A DNA stretch of 64,000 bases from Planctomycetota bacterium (lineage in GTDB: Bacteria > Planctomycetota > GCA-002687715): assembly GCA_009691765.1 (NCBI GenBank), contig SIAO01000001.1, positions 62,001 to 126,000 on the forward strand. The letters run 5' to 3'. The position numbers and the translations under genes were made by a program. The notes under the pieces are model-generated. The model ran no database searches and was not told where the DNA came from. It saw only the letters and a program-made list of their open reading frames with translations. The stretch's first letter is position 1. Every line of letters begins with the position of its first letter. Below, piece by piece: positions 1-8,994 of this stretch.

Positions 1-54
1 GCCGGGGCATTCCTCGTTGCACTCCAACGGCTTGCCACAGCACCTGGGCCGCGT

Positions 55-2088
55 TTGCACAGGCTTCGCGTCCTCAAGGCCGTCTTGAGCGTGAGCGTGC
101 TGCTGGGTGTTCCTGTGTGGTGGATGCTGCGGACAACAGAGGACGAAAACGTTGCGGTCATGCCGACCTTTGAAACCGTGATGAAGGACTCGATGTCACC
201 GTCAGTCGTGCCAACAAATGTGCTCCAACCGGACAACGCTGCATCGGAAGAGGAGCAGCGTGCACAGTTGGAAACTGCGGAACGTAACGCAGCGCTGCTG
301 GAACAGGCGCGGGTGGAGGATGAAGCTCAGAAAGCGGATTTTGTGAAGCGCCTCACGGAAGCGCTGGCGGTTTGCGGAGTCTGTGACGAAATTCTCGTGG
401 TTGATCGGGCAGGAGCTGAAGCCCTCGTGACGGCATGTGTGTTGGAGCAAGGCGGCGAAGCCACACTTCGTGCCGCTGAGCGCATTGTGGTGGCCGAGGC
501 GCGGCAGGTGGCCGTCGAACGCTTGGTTGGTACGACGCGAACGGCTTTCGATGCGGCCGTGAGTGCTGCGTTGGCAGCGCGGACGTCGCGTGATTTTGCT
601 GGAGCCATGGAGATTCTCGCTCAGGCAGGGCTGCGCTTCGGCGCGAAAGTGCCCGGAGCCGAAGAAGATGTGCGTCAGGTGCAGTCTTCGTTGCGCTCGG
701 AAGAACTGGAACGTACGAAAGCGCTCATGAATGTGCTCGACACGCTCGAAGTGTTGATCGTGCGCAAGGCCGAAGCCCCGGTGCTCACGGCGCAGACGGC
801 GGTGCTCGCCGCAGCACTCGCAGCCATGCCTCTACGGGCCATCGATCCAGCAAGCTCCTCTGAGTGCACAGATCCCGCGACAGATCTGTTGCGCACGCTC
901 GCGGTGCTTCCTGAATTGCGCAGCCGCGCAATGGCGCGCTCAGGGGCATTACTGAACAGTGCACAGCCGTTGCGAGTCAGAGGCGAACCACCCCGAGGTC
1001 TGCGCAAGTTGCGCCAAGTGAGCGAAGACTTGTGGGAATTCGAGCGCGAGGTGGATGGCCAACGCAGCAGCATTGCGTGGCGCGACATGGACGCAAGCAC
1101 GCAAGTGGAATTGGCAGGAGTGAAGAGTGATCCAGACGCCGCGCTCTTAATCCTGCTCGGACGCCTTGAAGCTGGCGATGTCAGCACTATCTGGGAATCG
1201 CTCCAAACAGCGAATCCCTCTGTGACACGATTGGCGCAGGTATGGCGCGTGCAGAGTCGGCAGGGTCTTGGGTCTGAGCTTGAAATCGCTGCGGCCGATG
1301 CTTTGACAGCAGCGCGAATCGCAGTTGCTTGCGGGGATTTTGATCAAGCTGTGCAGCACGCGGCACAGGTGAATGCGTTGCGTGCGAAGTCTGGTGGGCG
1401 AGGTGGTGCTGCTTGGCTGACATTGTTGCGCGAGGGGCGGGCGATTAGTGAACGTTGCGCTCCTCTCGCGTCGCGTCTTGCAGAATGGAGAAACTGCGGT
1501 TGGGCAGCCAATGTCGATTGGGACGCGCGCAGCGTGTGTGCAATCCCCGCGGTGGCGAATGGTGCGTTGAGCGTGCCTGTAACTGCTGCGGTCAGCGCTG
1601 CTGGATGCACATTGCTACCTGCAACGGATTTCGACACTGGCGCTGAATTACGTTTGCCTGCTGGCGAGTGGACGCTTGAACTTGGTACTCCGGGGTTCAG
1701 CGGCATGCTGCTGGGGTCATGGGGCTCTGACAGCTTCGTTGCGATTGGTCGCAGTGTTGAACCGCGCGGAGCCAACGGCATCCCGCTTCACGGACTCGAG
1801 CGCGATATCGTGCGCACGCTTCAAGTGCATCGGGCCGTTGCGTTCAAAGCTGCGCTTCGCACGTGGGCCGACGCATGGCCTCAGGCCGTGCCGTTCTCAA
1901 TTCCGGAGCGGCCAGCGTGGCGATTTGAGCGCATTGCAGACGGCAAGCGTCGCATCCAGTGCGGAACGTCCGCACTGGATCTTCCAAGCGACGCACCAAA
2001 GTCGGGCACGACCGTCAAACTTCTTAGCCCAGAGCCTCTGCGTCTTGAGGGTGTGCGTTTGTCCGCGCCTCTCGAAATCCGATTCTGA
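55..2088 (+). CDS. Membrane-anchored hypothetical protein, possibly 5'-incomplete
   Basis: I do not recognise this 677-residue protein. A short basic N-terminus is followed by one hydrophobic segment (about residues 8-24), so it is probably anchored in the inner membrane with a large extracytoplasmic part. Residues 65-100 are charged and Glu/Gln-rich, probably coiled coil, followed by a Cys-x-x-Cys pair (about residues 103-106) and a long alanine-rich helical region. The C-terminal third looks more beta-rich. The start used is a TTG without a clear ribosome binding site. The frame stays open to the left edge of the window, so the true start may lie outside. The stop codon abuts that of the convergent lamin-tail gene with no spacing. 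Confidence 0.75.
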   Translation: MHRLRVLKAVLSVSVLLGVPVWWMLRTTEDENVAVMPTFETVMKDSMSPSVVPTNVLQPDNAASEEEQRAQLETAERNAALLEQARVEDEAQKADFVKRLTEALAVCGVCDEILVVDRAGAEALVTACVLEQGGEATLRAAERIVVAEARQVAVERLVGTTRTAFDAAVSAALAARTSRDFAGAMEILAQAGLRFGAKVPGAEEDVRQVQSSLRSEELERTKALMNVLDTLEVLIVRKAEAPVLTAQTAVLAAALAAMPLRAIDPASSSECTDPATDLLRTLAVLPELRSRAMARSGALLNSAQPLRVRGEPPRGLRKLRQVSEDLWEFEREVDGQRSSIAWRDMDASTQVELAGVKSDPDAALLILLGRLEAGDVSTIWESLQTANPSVTRLAQVWRVQSRQGLGSELEIAAADALTAARIAVACGDFDQAVQHAAQVNALRAKSGGRGGAAWLTLLREGRAISERCAPLASRLAEWRNCGWAANVDWDARSVCAIPAVANGALSVPVTAAVSAAGCTLLPATDFDTGAELRLPAGEWTLELGTPGFSGMLLGSWGSDSFVAIGRSVEPRGANGIPLHGLERDIVRTLQVHRAVAFKAALRTWADAWPQAVPFSIPERPAWRFERIADGKRRIQCGTSALDLPSDAPKSGTTVKLLSPEPLRLEGVRLSAPLEIRF

Positions 2089-3117
2089 TCAGAGGATCAA
2101 GATGGTCTGCAAAGGCGAGGTGACGGCCACCGCGTTCCCGCCTGCATCAAGGAGCACGGCGTGATGGTGAATGGGCAGTCCTGAGAGGATGGGGAGTGGC
2201 GGCAGCAACATGGTGGCGTTGCTTTCACCGAACGGGCCGCACACGTTGATGCCGTAGTCGATGAAGACGCCGTTGTTGGGATCGAGTGTCATCCAGAACA
2301 GAGCGTCGAGGTCTAAGGCGATGGTGAGTGTTCCGATCTGGAAACCGGAATTGCCAAAGGACCCTGCGAGGACGCGCGCATTATTTGCAGAGCGTGCAGC
2401 GAGGATTTGAATCCCTACGCTGGTGCCAATAGTCGGCGGCGTCACGTTGCGGAGAAAGGCAACAGTTGTATCCACGGAATTGAGAGTGCCAGGCGATCCA
2501 TGATCTGTGACGCTTGGGATGAGGTTGGTTGAAGGGCCTACATTGCCTGGCAAAAACCAAGCGGCTCGCAAATCGCGACGCTCGTAGGAGGTGCCGTTGT
2601 AGGTGCTGCTTGGAGCTGGCAGAGCAGCAGCCGCGGCTTGCACAGCGTAGGGAGAGGTGGTCAGGGTGCCATAGCCGGCAACATCGAGCATCTGCCCGAG
2701 CGAATCGCGGAAGATGATGCCGTCGCCCGTTGCGCTGTTGCCGAGCAGCAGATTGCCGACAGTGGTGCAGGCAGGAGCGCCGCAGCCGACATAGCTCAAG
2801 ACAAGTCCGCTCGGCACAATGGCTGCGGCAACAACAGGATCGCGCACGAAGGCGCACGCTTGCCCGGGCGCGAGTTGAATGCTGATGCCGACGGTGACGC
2901 TCACCACCGCCGCAGTTGTGATGTCCGAGAAGGAGCAGCCGAGGAGTTCCACGGTGTGCGTTCCGATGTTGGTGACTTCGAAGTACTCACTCAGCTCGTC
3001 GAAGAAAGAAGCAGGGTTGGGCATCAGCTCTGAGATGACGAGTTCTCCTAGGACAGGACCAGGAACTTGAGCGGCTGCGAAACTGACCAGCACACAGAAA
3101 GCGGCGATGAACTTCAT
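2089..3117 (-). CDS. Secreted lamin-tail-domain (LTD) protein
   Basis: About 342 residues. An N-terminal signal peptide (basic MKF start, hydrophobic core, Ala-Ala-Ala-Gln cleavage region) precedes a lamin-tail domain (about residues 25-150). The domain is recognised from its opening ISELMPNP and the following EYFEVTNIG with later 'VELLGCSFSD', the usual pattern of bacterial LTD domains on secreted proteins. The C-terminal part ends with a 'LLDAGGNAVAV' style tail seen in many planctomycete surface proteins. The start at 3117 is preceded by AGGAG eight bases upstream, which favours it over an in-frame ATG 24 bases earlier. LTD domains are thought to mediate cell-surface or nuclease-associated interactions, but no catalytic domain is visible here. 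Confidence 0.8.
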   Translation of the reverse strand: MKFIAAFCVLVSFAAAQVPGPVLGELVISELMPNPASFFDELSEYFEVTNIGTHTVELLGCSFSDITTAAVVSVTVGISIQLAPGQACAFVRDPVVAAAIVPSGLVLSYVGCGAPACTTVGNLLLGNSATGDGIIFRDSLGQMLDVAGYGTLTTSPYAVQAAAAALPAPSSTYNGTSYERRDLRAAWFLPGNVGPSTNLIPSVTDHGSPGTLNSVDTTVAFLRNVTPPTIGTSVGIQILAARSANNARVLAGSFGNSGFQIGTLTIALDLDALFWMTLDPNNGVFIDYGINVCGPFGESNATMLLPPLPILSGLPIHHHAVLLDAGGNAVAVTSPLQTILIL

Positions 3118-3213
3118 TGGGATTCTCCTTTGAGGGCACAAGAATAGCGGATTGTACTGGGGAATTGCGCCACCATTTTCCCGAGGCAGCGTCTGGATGC
3201 TGCAAAGCGCCGA

Positions 3214-3681
3214 TCAAGAATCAGAGTTGGATTCAGGCTCCGTGCCTGGATTGGATACTGAACCCGAGGCATGTCCAGTTTCTGAAGCTGTTGTCGCATC
3301 CGAGGCCGGGATGGCGGGCGTTTCGTGACGCGCATCGTCTTCAGCCCGGGCGTCGCGGATGAGGCGCGTCATGCGGTCGACACCCTCGATCGAATCGTCG
3401 AAGGCGAAAGTGATGATGGGCGCGCGGCGCAAGCGCATGGATTCGGCGATGGCGCGCTGCACATAAGGCGTTGCCGCTGTCATGGCCGCAGCGGTTCTGC
3501 GGCGTGCGCCGCCTTCTTCGAGGCAGGACCAGAAGAGGATGCAGGTTTCGAAATCTGTGCTGAGCTTCGCGCGCGTCACGGTGACCATGCCGATGCGCGG
3601 GTCCGCGAGGTCGCGTTGGATGACCGTGGCAGCCTTGCGCAGGATCGCGTCTTGGAGCCGCTGCAAACCGCGCGAGGCCAT
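3214..3681 (-). CDS. rbfA: Ribosome-binding factor A
   Basis: 155 residues. Residues 1-115 match RbfA: the basic N-terminal helix, the 'DPRIGMVTVTRAKLSTD' strand and the 'APIITFAFDDSIEGVDRM' segment. RbfA is a KH-fold factor that binds immature 30S subunits and helps 16S rRNA 5'-end maturation. The last 40 residues are an acidic, Ser/Thr-rich tail not needed in the E. coli protein. It is the last gene of nusA-infB-rbfA, 31 bases after infB, with GGAGAT before its start. In this context the identification is secure. Confidence 0.93.
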   Translation of the reverse strand: MASRGLQRLQDAILRKAATVIQRDLADPRIGMVTVTRAKLSTDFETCILFWSCLEEGGARRRTAAAMTAATPYVQRAIAESMRLRRAPIITFAFDDSIEGVDRMTRLIRDARAEDDARHETPAIPASDATTASETGHASGSVSNPGTEPESNSDS

Positions 3682-3712
3682 CAGCTCATCTCCGTATTCA
3701 GGTCAGACAGGC

Positions 3713-6358
3713 TCACAGAGAACGTTTGATCTTCTCGACATCGAAGGCCGTGATGACGTCACCTTCTTCAATGTTTTCGAAGCGAGCGATGACCATGCCG
3801 CATTCCAAACCGTCTTTGACCTCTTTGACGTCGTCTTTGACGCGCTTGAGAGATTCAAGGCTCGTGTCGGAAGCAACGACGATGCCGCCGCGCGAAACGC
3901 GAATGTGGCTCGTGCGCTTGATGAGGCCTGACGTGACCATGCAGCCCGCGATGGTGCCGATGCGTGACACTTTCCAGACTTGGCGGACTACGGCTTCGCC
4001 GACGATCGATTCGCGCAGTTCTGGTGCGAGCTTGCCTGCGAGTGCATCGCGCAATTCTTCGATGAGCTTGTAGATCACCTGATAGATGCGGATTTCAACG
4101 CGCGAACGATCGGCAAGCTGGCGTGCGCCCATGTCGGCGGACACGTGGAAGCCGAGGATGACAGCGTCCGATGCGTCTGCGAGCGCCACATCGGTTTCGG
4201 TGATGCCACCGACGGCTGCGTGGATGATCTCCGGACGGATTTCCGGGTGGGTGATGTCGGCGATTTCCTTGCGCAACACTTCGAGCGAGCCAGTGACATC
4301 GCTCTTGATGATGAGCTTGAGAGAAGCGACGCCCTTGCTGTGAAACAGGCTTTCGAGCGAGATGTGCGTGGCTTTGGCGATTTCTTTCTCGCGCATGAGC
4401 ATCGCGCGTCTGCCCGCGATCTCTTTGGCTTTGTCCAAGCTCTCGACCACATAAAACTTGTCGCCGGCTTTGGGCAGTTCGTTCAATCCAGTGATTTCGA
4501 CAGGCATTGATGGCCCGGCTTCGGCGATATTTTTGCCGCTCGGTCCTTTGATGGCCCTGATGCGCCCATAAGCAACGCCGCATAAGAAGATGTCGCCGCG
4601 ACGCAGCGTTCCATCGTTGATGATGAGACGCGCGACGCTGCCCTCGCCTTTGCTTTGCTGCGCTTCGATCACGGTGCCGATGGCAGGCCGCGTCGGATCT
4701 GCGCGCAATTCCAAGATGTCGGATTCGAGCGCGAGATGCTCAAGCAGTTCTTGAATGCCCTGCTTGGTGGTCGCGCTGGTTTCGATGATGGTCGTTTGAC
4801 CGCCCCACTTCTCGTCTTGCAGCCCTTCGATGGCCAGTTCTTGGCGCACGCGCAAGAGGTTGGCTTCGGGCTTATCAATTTTGTTGAGCGCAACCACGAT
4901 CGGGACGTTCGCGGCCTTTGCGTGAGCGATCGCTTCCTTGGTCTGTGGCATCACGCCGTCATCGGCGGCCACAACCAACACGACCACGTCGGTGACTTGA
5001 GCACCGCGCGCACGCATTTCCGTAAACGCTCTGTGGCCAGGAGTATCGAGGAACACCACTGCACGCCCATCGGGGAGGTCCACGCGTGTGGCTCCGATGT
5101 GCTGCGTGATTCCACCGTGCTCTTTCGAGGCCACATTGGTCTTGCGAATGGCGTCGAGGAGCGAGGTCTTGCCGTGGTCGACGTGTCCGAGGAAGGTGAT
5201 GATCGGAGCACGCGTGACGCCCGTGCCCGAACCAGGGCGCGTAGCTTCCGCGATGACCTCTGTCTCAATGTCCTGCTTCTCTTCGCAGGTGATTTCGCAG
5301 TTCAGTTCGATACCGAGGAGCTCGATCGTGTCTTTGTCCAGCGGATCGTTGATTTTCACCATGCGCTTGTGATTCACGAACAAGCGTTGGATCAGCACGT
5401 TGGCCTTCACGGCCATTTGTTCTGAGAGGCCCTTCACGGTCAGTGGCAGTTGAACAGTGAGTTTCTCTGGAACCTGAACCGCATCAGGGCGCGGCTTGCC
5501 CCGTGAATCAACAGTGCGGTCGCCAGGGCGTTGATCGCGCGACATGGGCCCGCGTGGTCCCATGGGGCCGGGCCCGCGACGACCAGTGACCACGAAAGTG
5601 CGTGATCCGCCATCGGTCCGCGTTGCAATTAGTCCGTTATGGCCAGGACGCTGCACTTGTGCGGGAAGTTCTTTGCGCCCGAGAATTTCAGCCGTGCGCC
5701 GCGGAGGCAGCACTTTGCTGGGGCCGGCGGCATCAGGAGTGCGTAGCGGTGTCGTTCCTGCGATGACGCGCACCACGCGGGTCGGGGGAGCGCTGAGCCT
5801 TTGTGGTTCCATGCGCTGCTGGTCGGGCGGGCGTGGAGCAATGCTCGGCCTTACACCTGCGCGCTGTACGGCAACGAGGCGAGTTGGGGCGCTGCCGGGA
5901 GCAGGCGCTCGGTCCGATTCAGCATCGGGTTGTGCTTGTTTGGGAGATTGCGGCTGCGCTTGCGTGTGTGGATTTGTCAGCGTTTGTGTTTGCGGTTGCG
6001 CTGTGGCGCCTGCGCGCGCGGCAACCACTCGCACCACTGTCGTCTTTACGGTGTGCGTTGCGGGTGAGCTTTGCGGCGACGCACTCGTACGCTCGAGAGT
6101 GGCTTCTGCAACTACGTCAGAGGTGCTGCTATCGGCTGGCGCTGCGGCAGCAACAACTTCCGGTGCTGGCGCAGGAGCAACTGCTATGGGCTTCAGGTCT
6201 TCGAGGAACGCGCGGAGCATCATCTCCTCGTGCGCCTCGAGCGCGGCCATGTGATTCTTGAGATCTATGCCGTGGCGTGTCGCTTCCTCAAGGATCAACT
6301 TGGAGTCGATCCCGAGTTCCTTCGCCAGCTGATGTACGCGCGTCTTCTTGGTCGCCAT
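3713..6358 (-). CDS. infB: Translation initiation factor IF-2
   Basis: 881 residues, a full-length IF-2. The N-terminal IF2N helical domain (1-55) is followed by a long low-complexity linker rich in Ala, Pro and Gln (60-290), a second IF2N-like domain (295-370), and the GTPase domain. That domain has G1 GHVDHGKT at 391-398, DTPGH at 438-442 and NKID at 492-495. The C-terminal beta-barrel and initiator-tRNA-binding domains follow. It places fMet-tRNA on the 30S subunit and promotes subunit joining. It begins 12 bases after the nusA stop, so the two are probably co-transcribed. Confidence 0.97.
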   Translation of the reverse strand: MATKKTRVHQLAKELGIDSKLILEEATRHGIDLKNHMAALEAHEEMMLRAFLEDLKPIAVAPAPAPEVVAAAAPADSSTSDVVAEATLERTSASPQSSPATHTVKTTVVRVVAARAGATAQPQTQTLTNPHTQAQPQSPKQAQPDAESDRAPAPGSAPTRLVAVQRAGVRPSIAPRPPDQQRMEPQRLSAPPTRVVRVIAGTTPLRTPDAAGPSKVLPPRRTAEILGRKELPAQVQRPGHNGLIATRTDGGSRTFVVTGRRGPGPMGPRGPMSRDQRPGDRTVDSRGKPRPDAVQVPEKLTVQLPLTVKGLSEQMAVKANVLIQRLFVNHKRMVKINDPLDKDTIELLGIELNCEITCEEKQDIETEVIAEATRPGSGTGVTRAPIITFLGHVDHGKTSLLDAIRKTNVASKEHGGITQHIGATRVDLPDGRAVVFLDTPGHRAFTEMRARGAQVTDVVVLVVAADDGVMPQTKEAIAHAKAANVPIVVALNKIDKPEANLLRVRQELAIEGLQDEKWGGQTTIIETSATTKQGIQELLEHLALESDILELRADPTRPAIGTVIEAQQSKGEGSVARLIINDGTLRRGDIFLCGVAYGRIRAIKGPSGKNIAEAGPSMPVEITGLNELPKAGDKFYVVESLDKAKEIAGRRAMLMREKEIAKATHISLESLFHSKGVASLKLIIKSDVTGSLEVLRKEIADITHPEIRPEIIHAAVGGITETDVALADASDAVILGFHVSADMGARQLADRSRVEIRIYQVIYKLIEELRDALAGKLAPELRESIVGEAVVRQVWKVSRIGTIAGCMVTSGLIKRTSHIRVSRGGIVVASDTSLESLKRVKDDVKEVKDGLECGMVIARFENIEEGDVITAFDVEKIKRSL

Positions 6359-6370
6359 TGGCTAAGAACA

Positions 6371-7435
6371 TCACTCCTGGGGCGCGCTGGAATCCGCTGA
6401 TGGGGCCGGAGCCACACCTTGCGCTGGCGGTGTCAGGCGGTCCTGGGGCAGGCCCGCAGTATAGATCTCGTTGTCCGTAGTGGCCGCAGCTTGGATACTC
6501 GCGTCTTTGGCACTGAGGATGTTGATGTTCCAGTCGGTGAGCTTCGTCGCAAGGCGCACGTTCTGGCCTTTCTTGCCGATAGCCAGCGACAAGAAATCTT
6601 CGGGCACGACCACGTCAGCTTGGCGCGCTTCGTCGTGGAGCGTAATGCTCTCGATTTCTGCGGGTTTCAAAGCATTCATGATCAGCACTTCCGCTTCTTC
6701 GCTCCAGCGGATGACGTCGATCTTCTCACCGCCGAGTTCGTCCGTGACATTGCGGATGCGGCTGCCGCGCACACCGACGCACGCACCGACGCAATCCACG
6801 CGCTGGTCGTACGAGTAAACCGCCATCTTGGTGCGATAGCCGGGCTCGCGCACGAGGCGCTTGATCTCAAGCGTGCCTTCCGCAATTTCCGGCACTTCGA
6901 GTTCGAAGAGTCGGCGAATGAAATCTTCGCTGGTGCGCGAAAGCTCCACTTGCACACGCGCGCCAGTGACACGCACGTCCTTGATAATGGCGCGCAAGCG
7001 GTCGCCGACGCGGGGAGTTTCGCCACGGATGCGGTCGGTGCGACGCAGCACGCCTTCGGTCTTGCCGAGCGTCACCACAATGTCATCGCGCTCGAAACGC
7101 ACGACTGTGCCAGTGATGAGTTCGCCACGGCGTGAGGCGTACTCGCTCATGACGGAGCTTTGTTCGGCTTCGCGCACTTTTTGAATGATGACTTGCTTGG
7201 CGGTTTGTGCGGCAATACGTCCGAGGTCGGCGGCGTTGATCGCCACCCCATCTTTGGATGCGGTCAGTTCGCCGTTCTTTCGGTCGATACGGACTACGAG
7301 CTCGACGCTGTCTTCGTAGCGCTTGCGCACAGCGGATTCGATGGCCGCCTCCAGCCCCTGGATTAAGATCTCGGGGTCGATGTCGCGCTCTCGGTGGATC
7401 ATGTCCACCAGTCTGAGCAATTCGGCACCATTCAT
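6371..7435 (-). CDS. nusA: Transcription termination/antitermination factor NusA
   Basis: 354 residues: N-terminal RNA-polymerase-binding domain (1-100), S1 domain (about 104-170), and two KH domains with 'GVRGSRI' (221-227) and '[12 protein letters not shown]' (285-296). It lacks the two C-terminal acidic repeats of the E. coli protein and is close to the short Bacillus form, with a Pro/Ala-rich tail instead. The frame is open 54 codons further upstream, but that extension runs through a terminator hairpin and up to a -35 box and has no NusA similarity, so I place the start at the ATG at 7435. rimP, which usually precedes nusA, is absent. Confidence 0.95.
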   Translation of the reverse strand: MNGAELLRLVDMIHRERDIDPEILIQGLEAAIESAVRKRYEDSVELVVRIDRKNGELTASKDGVAINAADLGRIAAQTAKQVIIQKVREAEQSSVMSEYASRRGELITGTVVRFERDDIVVTLGKTEGVLRRTDRIRGETPRVGDRLRAIIKDVRVTGARVQVELSRTSEDFIRRLFELEVPEIAEGTLEIKRLVREPGYRTKMAVYSYDQRVDCVGACVGVRGSRIRNVTDELGGEKIDVIRWSEEAEVLIMNALKPAEIESITLHDEARQADVVVPEDFLSLAIGKKGQNVRLATKLTDWNINILSAKDASIQAAATTDNEIYTAGLPQDRLTPPAQGVAPAPSADSSAPQE

Positions 7436-7501
7436 GCGTCTCTCCGCACCCGGCCGTCTCCGCATGGCGGAAAGCGACCCTGCCGCAGCCACTACTGCGG
7501 T

Positions 7502-7535
7502 AAAAAAAGACGAAGCCCGCGGCGAGCGCCTCATC
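7502..7535 (-). terminator. Intrinsic terminator in the nusA leader (probable attenuator)
   Basis: Read on the minus strand, an 8-bp stem (GATGAGGC pairing with GCTTCGTC, two G-U pairs) closes an 11-base GC-rich loop and is followed at once by seven T residues. It lies 66 bases before the nusA start codon. The upstream gene at 7661 is divergent, so no leftward gene exists for it to terminate. The likely role is attenuation of nusA-infB-rbfA. Confidence 0.7.
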
Positions 7536-7540
7536 CACCA

Positions 7541-7561
7541 GCCTTGTATGGACAACAAAGC
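7541..7561 (-). other. Upstream hairpin in nusA leader
   Basis: On the minus strand, GCTTTGT and ACAAGGC can form a 7-bp stem (one G-U pair) around a 7-base loop, six bases before the terminator hairpin. It could be part of a regulatory leader fold. No mutually exclusive antiterminator was identified by eye. Confidence 0.4.
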
Positions 7562-7578
7562 CCACACTTGACCTTGGC

Positions 7579-7607
7579 ACGGTAGCCGAGGCCCCAAGCC
7601 GAGTCAA
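7579..7607 (-). promoter_or_regulatory. Candidate promoter of nusA-infB-rbfA
   Basis: On the minus strand: TTGACT (7607-7602), a 17-base spacer, then TACCGT (7584-7579). The -35 matches consensus at five of six positions and the -10 at three of six. Transcription would start near 7572, giving a leader of about 135 bases that contains both hairpins. Confidence 0.5.
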
Positions 7608-7660
7608 GGAACGGAAAGTATCATCTGGCATCGACTTCAGCTCAAACGCAGGAGGCTCCG

Positions 7661-8959
7661 TTGGACATCGCTCGACGTCAACTTGCTGTGCCCGTAGTGG
7701 CTGCGCTCCTCGGGATCGCGCTCGTCCTCGGCACCATCGCCTTCGGTCGCAACCGTGTCTCTGACTTCATGGACACGGCGTTGTACCGCGCCGAATCTGA
7801 AAGCGCGGAGTGGTTGGGCATGCGTGCTTACGCGGTGTTCTTGGAACAAGCGCCTGGCATCGACGCAGCTTCGCAGCGCGCTGACCCTTCGAATCCGCGC
7901 TTGTGGCAAGCCTGCTTCCACACCATCGTTCTTGAGTTCGCGCGCTACCCCGGCTACCGCGGCGTTGCGCTTACTGTCGGATGGGCTGAGTTGGCAGATG
8001 CTGAGTTGGCAGATGCTGAGCCTAAAGATGGCATTAAGTCAGCGTTGCTGGATCACATCAAGGGCACTGACAAGGTCAGGCGCCGTGCAGACGGTGTTGT
8101 GTTTTCCACAGTGTCAGTACCCAATTGTCCGCAAGTGCGCATGGCTCTTGCTCGCACTAATGCGCTGCACCTTGAGGAGCGCGCTGGTTTGATGAACTTC
8201 GTGGCCTTCGTTCCAGTCGCTGTTGCGGTGGCTGCTTGGGTGATCGTGCTTTCGTTCTGGTACTTCGGGCGTGGCGTGCGCCGTGTGTTGTTCGAACGCG
8301 AGCAAGCGCGTTTGCGCATGGCCAATCTCTCTGATGCCGCACGCGGCATTGCCCACGAAGTGCGAAACCCTCTGAATGCGGTGTCATTGACATTGCAATA
8401 CATGCAGCGCTTGGCAGAGCGCCGCGGGGCGTTGCCCAGCGAGGCCGAGTTCACACGCATCCATGCGGAACTCCAGCGCGTGAATACGGTAGTGGACGGA
8501 TTCGTTCGTCTCGCACGCGCCGACGAGTTTCAGTCGCAGCGTTTTGATTTGAGCGTGATGCTCCAAGACGTGGATGCAGAACTACGCGCTGCGGAACGCA
8601 TCATTCCTTGCAACATGACGCCGGTGCGAGAGCTCTGGGTGGACGGTGATCGCGTGCGCCTAGCTGAGGTGGTGCGCACGCTCTTGCGTCACATGTCTCA
8701 TTCCGGCGCCAGTGCGTTGAAGGTGAGCGCTAACGCAGCAGGCGGAAGTGTGCTCGTTCGGATCGAGCCCGTGCATACGCCGGAAATCACTACGGCGGAC
8801 GCAACAGCGTCGCGCTCCACGCGCCCGAACAGCCCGCTCTTGGTGCATACACTTTCGCGGCTGGTGCTCGAAGCCCACGGAGGCAGTTTCTCGGTGGAAG
8901 TCGCCGCTGATGGTGCCGAAAGCTTGCAGTTGCGTTTGCCTCAGGCGCAGCGGGAATGA
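7661..8959 (+). CDS. Sensor histidine kinase with degenerate ATPase domain
   Basis: 432 residues. Two membrane segments (about 10-28 and 180-202) flank an extracytoplasmic sensor region. A HisKA dimerisation domain carries the H-box HEVRNP with the phospho-acceptor at His232. The C-terminal region sits where HATPase_c should be but has no recognisable N-box Asn, no DxGxG motif and no glycine-rich G2 box. Only a final 'EAHGG' resembles the family. The E-x-x-N motif next to His232, linked in HisKA proteins to phosphatase activity, is kept. It starts with TTG preceded by GGAGG at 7651-7655. The NtrC-type regulator follows 35 bases later and is the obvious partner. Confidence 0.85.
   Translation: MDIARRQLAVPVVAALLGIALVLGTIAFGRNRVSDFMDTALYRAESESAEWLGMRAYAVFLEQAPGIDAASQRADPSNPRLWQACFHTIVLEFARYPGYRGVALTVGWAELADAELADAEPKDGIKSALLDHIKGTDKVRRRADGVVFSTVSVPNCPQVRMALARTNALHLEERAGLMNFVAFVPVAVAVAAWVIVLSFWYFGRGVRRVLFEREQARLRMANLSDAARGIAHEVRNPLNAVSLTLQYMQRLAERRGALPSEAEFTRIHAELQRVNTVVDGFVRLARADEFQSQRFDLSVMLQDVDAELRAAERIIPCNMTPVRELWVDGDRVRLAEVVRTLLRHMSHSGASALKVSANAAGGSVLVRIEPVHTPEITTADATASRSTRPNSPLLVHTLSRLVLEAHGGSFSVEVAADGAESLQLRLPQAQRE
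7988..8017 (+). repeat. 15-bp direct tandem duplication inside the sensor kinase gene
   Basis: GAGTTGGCAGATGCT occurs twice in tandem and keeps the frame, producing the peptide ELADAELADA in the sensor region. It looks like a recent in-frame slippage duplication. Confidence 0.9.
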
Positions 8960-8994
8960 TGGATCCTCTTGCGCGCGCTTGGTAGCTTGCGCGC

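Noticed and set aside
55-150. Resemblance of the first protein's N-terminus to eukaryotic PIG-S ('GVPVWW' before 'RTTE')
   Set aside because: The similarity is one short stretch next to a membrane helix. The rest of the protein shows nothing in common, so it is taken as chance.
4655-5425. 256-residue plus-strand frame
   Set aside because: Antisense to the GTPase domain of infB, whose motifs are unambiguous.
7436-7597. Upstream extension of nusA
   Set aside because: The extra 54 codons cover a terminator hairpin and reach the -35 box, and have no NusA similarity.
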